Below are positions 33,904 through 40,994 of a stretch of DNA of 40,994 bases, piece by piece (position 1 is the stretch's first letter; each line of letters opens with the position of its first letter). The DNA is from Pirellulaceae bacterium (lineage in GTDB: Bacteria; Planctomycetota; Planctomycetia; Pirellulales; Pirellulaceae). A model generated the notes under the pieces. It saw only the letters and a program-made list of their open reading frames with translations, was not told where the DNA came from and searched no databases. A program made the translations under genes and the position numbers. The stretch covers positions 24,345 through 65,338 of the forward strand of contig JAKVBY010000036.1 of assembly GCA_022446825.1 (NCBI GenBank). The letters run 5' to 3'.

Positions 33904-35199
33904 TTAAGGTGATTCAATACAGAATAAGTGTTGAGCGGACCGTATCAAGAGCGCGGAATGCATCACACCGTAGGAGGCGAGCGTTCGTTCACCAAGGTCG
34001 TTGACGGCGACTTGGTTGAAGTTGGTGTCCGCGTCCACTACGGTTGCGGTCCCATTTTCACTCTGGAAATAGATCCGCCCGTCGGCGTAAAGCGGAGATG
34101 CGGAAAACCCGTCGTTTCCTTCCGATTTCTCTAGGCGTTCCTGCCAGTGCACTTCTCCGGTTTGGGCATTGAGACAACTCGCCACGCCGTTGTCGGAAAC
34201 CATATATAACTCATCGTTAACAACGAGAAGAGAGGGCGTGTGAGGGACACGCTTGTTAATTTCCCATGCAACATGGCTTTCGGTGACATCACCGTTTCCA
34301 TCCGGTCGGATCGCTAGTAGATTGGGGGAGCCATAGCCGGTACAAACATAGACGAGCCCATGGGCAAAGACGGGACGCGGAATGACGGAGTAACCTTCCC
34401 CATAATTGCAACGCCAAATTTCATGACCATCTTGTGGGTCGAATGCACAGACGCAACCGCTGCCCGGACTGATGACCTGAGTTTGATCGTTTACCTGGAT
34501 CACCAGCGGGGTTGTAAAGGAGAACGAGCGACTGGCGTCGGTGATTCGGTCTACCTTCCAGTCGATCTCTCCGGTTTCTTGATTTAAGGCGACCACAAAC
34601 GGAGATTCTCCGCCGTCACAACTAAAAATAACTTTGCCATCGACCAAGACTGGAGAGCCCCCATTGCCGTGAACCGGGGGATATTGGATGGAGTCGTTTT
34701 TCCAGACAAGGTCGCCAGCGGTCGTTACGCAGGCCGTTCCCTGATGTCCAAAATGAACAAAAACGCGATCTGCCGACAGGATGGGCGTTGGGCTGGCATG
34801 GCTATTTTTTCCGTGAATTCCTGGGGCGGTCGACCCATCTTGGCGGAAGAGCGATACCTCCTTTACAAGTTGGCCATTTTTGGCTTCGACGACGAGGAGC
34901 GTCAATTCCATGTCGTTGGTTTCACTCTCTTCGACAGGAACGGCTGCGGTTAAATAAATCTGTCCATCTTGCACGACAGGAGACGACCAGCCTTGGCCCG
35001 GGATCGCAGTTTTCCACGTCACGTTCGTGTCATTATTCCACAGGGTAGGTAGTCCCTTGGCAGTCGAATGACCATTGCCTAGAGGACCACGGAATTGAGT
35101 CCAATCTTCTGCGGTGACCGCCTGGGTAAAGAAGCCAACAGAGATCAGGAGAGCATAAAGTGAGCGGGGTCGCGCAAGTGGTGTCATGGTTGAGCTCAT
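33904..35199 (-). CDS. PQQ-like beta-propeller repeat protein (BamB-like), exported
   Basis: A 431-residue secreted beta-propeller. A signal peptide (YALLISVGFFTQAVTAED) is followed by QFRGPLGNGHS, a planctomycete-typical opening, and by blades with PQQ-type strands such as GWSSPVVQDGQIYLT, GGSPVLVDGKVIFSC, ALNQETGEIDWKV and LNAQTGEVHWQ. Similar folds occur in BamB and in quinoprotein dehydrogenases, but no heme or clear PQQ-binding disulfide is visible, so an enzymatic role is not supported; a binding or scaffolding role is likely. A second in-frame ATG lies at 35187, and neither start has an ideal ribosome-binding site. It lies 86 bp downstream of the tandem hydrolase gene on the same strand and may be cotranscribed with it. 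Confidence 0.85.
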   Translation of the reverse strand: MSSTMTPLARPRSLYALLISVGFFTQAVTAEDWTQFRGPLGNGHSTAKGLPTLWNNDTNVTWKTAIPGQGWSSPVVQDGQIYLTAAVPVEESETNDMELTLLVVEAKNGQLVKEVSLFRQDGSTAPGIHGKNSHASPTPILSADRVFVHFGHQGTACVTTAGDLVWKNDSIQYPPVHGNGGSPVLVDGKVIFSCDGGESPFVVALNQETGEIDWKVDRITDASRSFSFTTPLVIQVNDQTQVISPGSGCVCAFDPQDGHEIWRCNYGEGYSVIPRPVFAHGLVYVCTGYGSPNLLAIRPDGNGDVTESHVAWEINKRVPHTPSLLVVNDELYMVSDNGVASCLNAQTGEVHWQERLEKSEGNDGFSASPLYADGRIYFQSENGTATVVDADTNFNQVAVNDLGERTLASYGVMHSALLIRSAQHLFCIESP

Positions 35200-35285
35200 G
35201 TCCTGTGGGTGGTAAGGGGTCAGTATCGGATGGGACCATCAGCGTAAGCCGTCGATCGTTTCGTTGCAAGAGATTTTGGTCGCCC

Positions 35286-37373
35286 TTAGTCGAATTGCAC
35301 CGGTGGTTGTCCGAGCGTGACCGCGAGATCGTTCACTTCTGCGAGCTCTTTTTTTAAACGATCTGTGGCTGCAGCAAAATGTAGATGCTTGGGGAATGCA
35401 AGTGCTGACAAATGCTTGATGTCGAATTGCTGAAGCAGCCCAAAACAAAATAATTCTGGTTGTTGGTCGACGCGCAGACCGGTTTCAATGATTTGTCGCA
35501 GAGAAGCCAGGGAGTTATGGATCGAAATGCCCTGGATTACATCGGTGTCAAAGGCTGACGCAACGAGCGCGATGAGCCCTGTTCTAGGACCCAAGGCGTG
35601 TACTTTGGGGGCCGACAAGCCGCGTTCTTGGGTGATCCAGCGTGCCACGGCGCAGACCTGTGTTACCTGGATGCTTAGAGGACGGTCTCCCACCGTTGCG
35701 ATGAGCAACGCATGGAGGAAATCGCGTTCGGCTATTTGGGATTCGCCGAAATAGAATGGGTCGACTGCAAAGACATGGTAGTTGTTGTTAAGCCAATGTT
35801 GGATCTCCTGAGAAGTGCTCGCCTTGCCCGTATCCGCCAGAAGAAGCACCGCGCCTTTGCTCGTGGGAGAAGTGAATTCGACAACTGGTAGGGTCCACTC
35901 ATTGCCGACCCGTAATTTCCAGGAGGTGGCTTGGACGAGCCGATGTTTTACCGTCCTAACTTGTTTTGCCGAGACGCTGCAGTCAGGATCACTAGGGACA
36001 AGCTGGGCCAAGCGGTCTCGCGATTGTTCTTGCCAGCCAGTAAAGTCACCTCGATTTTGGGGAATTCCCTCTCTTGGTAGGTTCTCGCTAAGGTTTTGGG
36101 CTAAGGTTTGAAGAGTATTATTATTGGCCGGCAGCGGCACCTCGAGCTCGCTACGTGTTTTTAGTTCTGCGGTCGATTCAATTTCGGTGGTCGTGAGGTG
36201 GGCGCTTTGCGGTAAGGTGAAATGCTTGCTCAGCAGTCGGTAGAACGCTTCTCGATTGTCACGACCAAAATTGTGGTTGCCTGGTGTATGATTGACATGC
36301 TGTTCGAGATTTTGCGGTTTGCCCAGTAATCGGTAAATCGGTTGCGCTGCTCGTAGGAGTGGCGGCAGCGTATAACCGGCTTCAAAGCAGCAGTCGTCAC
36401 GGGCATTGTATGTCAGTAAGGCTGGGCGTGGGGCGAGCAGCGCGGTCAAATGGGTGTAGTCTGCGATGGTTGCCAGGTCACAAGGGGTCTGCTCTGAATC
36501 TCCCAGATCTTTGTTGTGTTCGAGGCGAGTTAAAAAACTTGAATAGCCCGCGACCGGGTTGCAGAGTGTCACGCGTGTATCCAAGGCACTGAGCAAAATC
36601 GTTTGCCAACCCCCTCCCGATAAACCTGCAACTGCGACTTGCGATGTGTCGGCCTGAGGATGATTTAAGAGCACGTCGAGTCCACGCTGCATGGCCAAAA
36701 AGAAAGGAGCTAACCCACTCGTGCCACAGAGGTCCAATTGATTCATCAGATAATGATTGTATTCGGGCGCATTCAATTGCCCGGTTCCGAGCCATTCGAC
36801 GTTCAACGCCAGTAGACCCCGTTTGGCTAAATTAATGCAGCGGAGTTGTTTGTAGGGGATCGCTTTGCCCATGCGCGTTTCGTGTCCGTTAACATTCAGT
36901 ACGACGGGTATTTGGCCATGGAGCTGTAGCGGTTCGTAAAGCAATGCTGGAATCCAGAGACCGGGAAGGGCTTCGAAACGCAACTTCCTGATCCGGTAAT
37001 CTTCACCACTGCTGAGAGTGTCGAGCCATTCGACCGAGGTAGTCGCGGTTCTCCAGCGGGCCGCCTCACCGCGGAAAACTACGTCATCTAAGAGTTGCTG
37101 TCTCATCGTTGTGGAAAATGTATTCCATTCGGACACTGTTTTGACGACCGGCATGACCGGAATGCGACGCTGTACAAACGCCTTGACTTCGAGCTGAGTG
37201 GTTTCCGTGGTAAGAATCGGTTGTGCGAGAAATTCAAACAAAAAGTCATCTGGGGTGTTTTCCTGTCGCGGCGGCTCTTTCGAGTGAATGGTCGAGGCGA
37301 CCAGCAGTAGGATGGTGAGCGTCCCAGGCGAGGGCGACAGCCGCAGTAGAGATAGACCAGGCAATGCGGGCAT
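35286..37373 (-). CDS. Tandem alpha/beta hydrolase with a degenerate second domain, exported
   Basis: A 695-residue exported hydrolase. A hydrophobic signal segment (LTILLLVASTIHS) precedes a complete alpha/beta hydrolase domain (about residues 90-385): nucleophile elbow AGLSGGGW (Ser252), acid in NARDD (Asp326 or Asp327) and His367 in TPGNHNFG. It resembles planctomycete acetyl-esterase-like proteins. Residues about 480-695 appear to be a second hydrolase domain (GAVLLLADTGKAS, HVFAVDPFYFGES) in which the elbow reads ALGPRTG, with Arg597 where Ser is expected, so it is probably inactive. A strong AAGGAG lies 6 nt before the ATG. Likely substrates are ester groups on polysaccharides, but this is inference. 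Probably in an operon with the PQQ-propeller gene. Confidence 0.82.
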   Translation of the reverse strand: MPALPGLSLLRLSPSPGTLTILLLVASTIHSKEPPRQENTPDDFLFEFLAQPILTTETTQLEVKAFVQRRIPVMPVVKTVSEWNTFSTTMRQQLLDDVVFRGEAARWRTATTSVEWLDTLSSGEDYRIRKLRFEALPGLWIPALLYEPLQLHGQIPVVLNVNGHETRMGKAIPYKQLRCINLAKRGLLALNVEWLGTGQLNAPEYNHYLMNQLDLCGTSGLAPFFLAMQRGLDVLLNHPQADTSQVAVAGLSGGGWQTILLSALDTRVTLCNPVAGYSSFLTRLEHNKDLGDSEQTPCDLATIADYTHLTALLAPRPALLTYNARDDCCFEAGYTLPPLLRAAQPIYRLLGKPQNLEQHVNHTPGNHNFGRDNREAFYRLLSKHFTLPQSAHLTTTEIESTAELKTRSELEVPLPANNNTLQTLAQNLSENLPREGIPQNRGDFTGWQEQSRDRLAQLVPSDPDCSVSAKQVRTVKHRLVQATSWKLRVGNEWTLPVVEFTSPTSKGAVLLLADTGKASTSQEIQHWLNNNYHVFAVDPFYFGESQIAERDFLHALLIATVGDRPLSIQVTQVCAVARWITQERGLSAPKVHALGPRTGLIALVASAFDTDVIQGISIHNSLASLRQIIETGLRVDQQPELFCFGLLQQFDIKHLSALAFPKHLHFAAATDRLKKELAEVNDLAVTLGQPPVQFD

Positions 37374-37470
37374 GACTCCTCCTTATCGTTGTGGACCGAA
37401 TCTCAGTGAACCAAAATGTTCGAGGGGATTATACATGGAGCTGGGGGTTGGCTGGTAAGAGCCCGCCGCA

Positions 37471-39189
37471 CTAGCGTGGTGACAAGAGTGAGGTAATTGC
37501 GGATAGGTCTGCGGTAGGTAAGTCTAGTTCGGCGGTTTTTTCACGGGTGAGGAAGACACTGGTACCATTGCGGATATGCCAAAACATTTGGCGGTCTACC
37601 GGTCCATGCGTATCGGAATAAACACAACGCCAAAGACCTTGGGTTAAATTGGTAAGAAATCCGGGTTGCCGGGCAGAGAAGAGAAGCAAGGTGTTATTGT
37701 CGACTACGATCGCTGGTATTTCGCGTTTCCCTGTTGCGTCGGGAGTAATTTCTCGCGTGAGGTTGTCGATGACTGCTGGGTCGAAGGTCGCAATTTGATT
37801 TCGAATTTGCAAATATCGCTGCAGCGTCTCGCGGGTGTGGGTTTCGAGTCTGGCATCCACAAAAATCCGTTTCTCTGGCCCCAGATGATAAAGGCAGACC
37901 GCTGCTTGTCCTTCGTGGGTTGCGTAGATATGTTTTGGCATTCCCGTTTGAGAGAGAAACTTGGCAGCGTCGTGTCCGAACCATGCTGCTTCACCGAAGC
38001 CGAAATGTCGCCGTATTGCAGCGCGACGCGTTTGGTGATAAATGCCCGTTGGGAGGCTTATCATAAAACCTGCCAGCAACGCTGCTACGAACCAACGTAG
38101 AATCTGGGGAAGGTTGGAACGGTTGCTTTCCCTTGAGTTTGTCTGCACCAACGCGGTGATGTCCGAAATATTGGCTGTCAAGATGGCCCCAGCGACGATG
38201 GCAAAGAGAACACTGTTGCGCGACATCTGCCAGGTTAGGTAGGTGAACGCCATGAATAGCAACAACCGATACAAACGAAGTGCACGACGCAAAAAAAGCC
38301 AAGCGAAGGTCCCGCAGCATGCCGTAAAGAGGCATGCCAGCAACAGTATGGTGAGATCTTGGAATGCGCCGAGTCCGAACTCGGAAATAAACTCACCGGT
38401 ACCACGAAACTCGGCACTGTAACGCCGATAAAAAGCTCGATGAGGACCGCTGACTCGTTGAAAGAGTGTGTAAGGCAGGAGGGTGCCCTGTACGCCGTAG
38501 GGATTGGCAAGACTAGCCACCAGAGTCGTGACGTAGGACGCGATGAGTGTTTTGGTGGGGATGTAGGCTGTGGCTCGTTCGGCTTGCCGCGCGGTGGCGA
38601 AGAAGTCTATGCCAAAGCATGCCATCACCACGAACTGCAAGACAAAGAGGCCCTGCACGTTGACCCATATTAATTGCAGGAGGGGTAAGAACCAGAGGTA
38701 GCGAGGCTTTTCCTCCGCTCGAGAAAAAATCCAGAGTGTGGCGGCGAGCAAAAGGAGGCTGACAACCTCAGGGCGAACGTAGTAGCGGCCCGCAAAGATG
38801 AGGAGTGAGGGTACCCAGAGGCCTACCAGCAACCAACTGGGAAGAGCTTTGCTGCGGAGGGACAAACAGAACGCAAATGTCGCGCTGCCCAGGAAAGATT
38901 TGGCTAGGATCAGTGCCGCAGAGCCACCCACTCCCCACAGTGCGACGGCGGCAAGTTGAAATCCCCAATGGAGGTCGGTCCAGGGCGCACTCGGGTTGGT
39001 GAAGGTAAACCAATCGGTTTGAGGTACTTCACCGCGTTCCCAAATCAATTGGCCGGTACGCAAGTGCCACCAAATGTCGCCGTTGCTGAGATCGAAACAT
39101 CCCAACAGAAAAGTCAGAAGCAGAAGGCTGACTTTCCAGAAATGGTCGGCTGGTGATGGCGTGATCGGTGGTTCGGCAGCTGGCGACAA
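37471..39189 (-). CDS. Polytopic membrane protein (GT-C-glycosyltransferase-like)
   Basis: A 572-residue integral membrane protein with about ten hydrophobic segments (for example VSLLLLTFLLGCF, LLVGLWVPSLLIFAG, FVVMACFGIDFF and LTILLLACLFTACCGTF). The first long loop contains GDIWWHLRTGQLIWERGEVP and DWFTFTN, a pattern seen in uncharacterised membrane proteins resembling GT-C glycosyltransferases, whose first extracytoplasmic loop carries an acidic residue; the match is by architecture only. A soluble C-terminal region (about residues 400-572) follows. The best start is TTG at 39189, since no ATG precedes the first membrane segment and a stop lies three codons upstream; no ribosome-binding site is evident, so the true start is uncertain. 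Function is unknown. Confidence 0.75.
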   Translation of the reverse strand: MSPAAEPPITPSPADHFWKVSLLLLTFLLGCFDLSNGDIWWHLRTGQLIWERGEVPQTDWFTFTNPSAPWTDLHWGFQLAAVALWGVGGSAALILAKSFLGSATFAFCLSLRSKALPSWLLVGLWVPSLLIFAGRYYVRPEVVSLLLLAATLWIFSRAEEKPRYLWFLPLLQLIWVNVQGLFVLQFVVMACFGIDFFATARQAERATAYIPTKTLIASYVTTLVASLANPYGVQGTLLPYTLFQRVSGPHRAFYRRYSAEFRGTGEFISEFGLGAFQDLTILLLACLFTACCGTFAWLFLRRALRLYRLLLFMAFTYLTWQMSRNSVLFAIVAGAILTANISDITALVQTNSRESNRSNLPQILRWFVAALLAGFMISLPTGIYHQTRRAAIRRHFGFGEAAWFGHDAAKFLSQTGMPKHIYATHEGQAAVCLYHLGPEKRIFVDARLETHTRETLQRYLQIRNQIATFDPAVIDNLTREITPDATGKREIPAIVVDNNTLLLFSARQPGFLTNLTQGLWRCVYSDTHGPVDRQMFWHIRNGTSVFLTREKTAELDLPTADLSAITSLLSPR

Positions 39190-39647
39190 AATGATCTAGG
39201 TCCGAATGAGGGGAAACCTTTGTGAAAACTCTCTTATCCGTATCAGCATGAATTGAGAACTTGATTCTGATGGAATTTGTGCCTCTTGTCACTCGGTGTG
39301 AGTCGCTGTCGTTTCCCGGCACGGGCCAAGAAGTGGAAATTGACGCAAATTATCGAGACCCACGGAGAGATAGCCAACATACTCCCTTGCGATGTCTTTA
39401 GGGTACGGTGTGCTTTGGTTGCGGTAGGGGCAGGACAAGTTGAGTAGCAATGACATGTAGTGTAACTACTGCAAAACCGCTTGATTTTCGGAAGGTAGGT
39501 CTGGTTACGAAACGAAATGGAAAAATCCCCTGGAAAGGATACCTAATGCAGCCAGGGTATCCTGGGATTTCGTTGAGTGATGGTGTTGTCGCTTGCAGCG
39601 TTCATCTGCTGTGACAACCGACCACCAAAGCTAATAGTGATCGTAAG
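39190..39647. other. Intergenic region between membrane-protein and STAS genes
   Basis: About 458 bp without a supported gene. It holds the strong minus-strand hairpin at 39521-39570 and a small GTAGT-gta-ACTAC hairpin near 39457-39469. Confidence 0.45.
39521..39570 (-). terminator. Terminator-like hairpin downstream of the STAS gene
   Basis: AGGATACC (39536-39543) pairs perfectly with GGTATCCT (39556-39563), and AAATCCC (39523-39529) with GGGATTT (39564-39570), with a 6-nt bulge on one side, giving 15 bp in total. On the minus strand the stem ends in GGGATTTTT, a short T-run, about 78 bp after the STAS stop, so it fits an intrinsic terminator for that gene. Confidence 0.6.
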
Positions 39648-40085
39648 TTAAGAGCCAGCGTCGAGGGGATGGTCCTGGTCTGTTGACGTATTTCCATCTT
39701 CTTCCGCATCGGCGTGCAGGTTCACTGACTCGAGTGCTTCCCGCGCCGCTTCTACGGTGGGGTACACTTCGAAAACGTTGCCGATCAGTTTAAGGATTTG
39801 AAACGCTTGGTGTACGGGAGATGCCATGCCCGCTAATTTGAGGTCCCCACCGCTTTGCCTAATTTCTCGTTGAGCGGTTACTACGGAATTGATGATTGAC
39901 GTCGGGCAAAATTCGACATCCCCAAAGTCAAGTACAACGGTGTTGTCACCGACATTGCGCGCAAAGCCAACGAGTTCCGTGTGCAGCTCGGTTAACCGTT
40001 GATGTTCCATGGGTTCGCTGGTTCGCAGGTGAACCACGTTGACGTCATCATATTGATCGACGTCGAGGTGTTTGGAAACACGCAT
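39648..40085 (-). CDS. STAS-domain protein (anti-sigma-factor antagonist-like)
   Basis: A 145-residue cytoplasmic STAS-domain protein. The strand-helix pattern TVVLDFGDVEFCPTSIINSVV, then GGDLKLAGMASPVHQAFQILKL and VFEVYPTVEAAREAL, matches SpoIIAA/RsbV-type antagonists. The loop CPTSII, where partner-switching proteins carry a phosphorylatable Ser, has Thr and Ser side by side, so phosphorylation is possible but unproven. The C-terminal tail (about residues 125-145) is acidic and disordered. No anti-sigma kinase or sigma factor gene lies in the window. No strong ribosome-binding site precedes the ATG. Confidence 0.88.
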   Translation of the reverse strand: MRVSKHLDVDQYDDVNVVHLRTSEPMEHQRLTELHTELVGFARNVGDNTVVLDFGDVEFCPTSIINSVVTAQREIRQSGGDLKLAGMASPVHQAFQILKLIGNVFEVYPTVEAAREALESVNLHADAEEDGNTSTDQDHPLDAGS

Positions 40086-40585
40086 GGTGGAAGTACTTCG
40101 TTGTGAGGTTCTGCAAATCGATTTGTTAGTGACAGTCTATAGTTGCCTATTCGAACACGCAACCTGCGAGGTATTCGTTTTGGATAGTCACCTGCGGACA
40201 GGTACCCGTGGACGGGCAAATTCTTTTTTAGCGGCGTTCCGTGTGCTTGAGCGTTGATATGGTCGATGATGGCTGACAATAATCCTAGTTCGTTGGTCAT
40301 GCGAACGAGGTTTCCTGACGAGTCCACGCGTCGATCTCCCAAATGATCTCGAGTCGCGGCCCAGTGAAAACCAGGCGGTTCGTCATGTTGACACATGGTT
40401 TGGGTGGTAAACGCGCGCGCTATCGGGATGTCGCTTAGATTGGGTATGCCGGTTTTGTTAGATCGGATTGTTCCGTCTCAGCATTGTCGCAAATGAAACT
40501 TAAATTTGTTGAGTTGTTGCCAAATTTGCGACCTATGAACCCGGTGATGAGGCAAGTCTAGAGCAAGAGCAGTTTCCGTAAGGCT
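40086..40585. other. Intergenic region upstream of the STAS gene
   Basis: About 500 bp with no supported gene. A 134-codon minus-strand frame (39992-40396) overlaps the STAS start in another frame and has no recognisable domain or ribosome-binding site, so I do not call it. The STAS promoter should lie here; TATAGA-like sequence around 40137-40142 (minus strand) is a weak -10 candidate only. Confidence 0.4.
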
Positions 40586-40705
40586 TTAAGTTTCGAACCG
40601 ATTGGTGTCTCGCAGATTAGGCTCTTGCACAGGGAGTAGCGCGCTGATGGTTGCGTAACCACCGGCAATGAATCCTAAAGTCAGCAAAATGTGGATTAAT
40701 AGCAT
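40586..40705 (-). CDS. Possible 39-residue single-pass membrane peptide
   Basis: This short frame begins with ATG and encodes MLLIHILLTLGFIAGGYATI, a single hydrophobic helix of about 20 residues, followed by a polar tail ending NLRDTNRFET and a TAA stop. A GAGAG lies about 8 nt upstream. I recognise no family. The layout (transmembrane helix, short charged tail) is typical of small membrane proteins, but an ORF of this length can arise by chance, so confidence is modest. Confidence 0.4.
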   Translation of the reverse strand: MLLIHILLTLGFIAGGYATISALLPVQEPNLRDTNRFET

Positions 40706-40994
40706 GACCGCTCTCGGCACAGCTGGGAAATGAAATAAGATTCTGTTTTCGATCTGTGCGTTTTCGATCTATGTGCGACGCAAAAAATGTGCCAAATGGA
40801 CAGAAATCGTAAGGAGGTTTATCCGACGCTTGCGATTCCCTCCGCCGTTACTCTCTGTGACCTCCTGTCCGTCTACCAAAGTATGGATTTCATAAGAAAA
40901 CAAGGTTTCCGTCGGATAGGAGAAGGATAAGGAAAGTGTGTCGAGGCCGAGTCAGACGGAATTCTCGAAAGGGTTGAGGCCTAATCTTCAAGCG
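40706..40994. other. Terminal intergenic region
   Basis: About 290 bp with no gene visible. It contains a direct repeat, GTTTTCGATCT at 40745-40755 and 40760-40770, upstream of the possible small membrane ORF. A gene starting beyond the window cannot be assessed. Confidence 0.4.

Noticed and set aside
39992-40396. 134-codon minus-strand open frame overlapping the STAS gene start
   Set aside because: Runs in a different frame through the STAS 5' coding region and has no recognisable domain; the STAS frame has clear family motifs.

Overview
The window looks like chromosomal DNA from a marine-type planctomycete (Pirellulaceae-like). It carries two very large proteins of the Pirellula/Verrucomicrobium membrane-bound dehydrogenase type (HEAT-like middle, C-terminal CxxCH cytochrome domain), two DUF1501 proteins, several Tat-type signal peptides on secreted hydrolases, a PQQ-propeller protein and a TolB-propeller/amidohydrolase fusion. 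This is family-level inference; there is no rRNA or other phylogenetic marker, and I saw no tRNA, rRNA, IS element, CRISPR array or phage gene.

Layout. 1-7106: sugar and ester metabolism (lipoprotein aldose 1-epimerase, Tat-exported alpha/beta hydrolase, divergent SMP-30/gluconolactonase-like protein, DUF1501 protein, enolase-superfamily protein). 7207-13612: an orphan NarL-type response regulator, a 3-methyladenine-type DNA glycosylase, a small DUF1653 protein, the first giant cytochrome dehydrogenase and a class II photolyase. 13890-26690: SGNH hydrolase, TolB/amidohydrolase fusion, ABC exporter, second giant cytochrome dehydrogenase, convergent DUF1501 protein, and a phytoene-desaturase-like FAD oxidoreductase. 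27289-33648: lipoprotein serpin, deoC, cysK, and a gene interrupted by one in-frame TGA. 33904-40705: PQQ-propeller protein, tandem alpha/beta hydrolase, polytopic membrane protein, STAS protein and a possible 39-residue membrane peptide.

The standout is 31807-33648. Read conventionally it is two ORFs; read through the single TGA at 32029-32031 it is one 613-residue exported protein. The TGA falls in a CxxU motif (Gly-Cys-Leu-Thr-Sec-Pro-Pro-Phe) that matches the active-site context of iodothyronine deiodinases, and the downstream sequence also follows the deiodinase fold (AHP motif, DTMxNxAKxAxG motif). A hairpin with a 7-nt loop beginning GU lies 18 nt after the TGA, as expected of a bacterial SECIS element. 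The Sec thioredoxin-fold domain is followed by a DsbD-alpha-like region with two cysteines and by six canonical EF-hand loops. I interpret it as a secreted, calcium-binding, deiodinase-like selenoprotein. The required selA/selB/selC/selD genes are not in this window. A consensus-like promoter (TTGACA-17-AATAAT) lies about 320 bp upstream.

Other items worth attention: a serpin whose reactive loop predicts an Arg-Ser scissile bond; an intrinsic terminator placed only 45 bp before the cysK start; an alpha/beta hydrolase whose second domain has lost its nucleophile; and a short minisatellite after the serpin gene.
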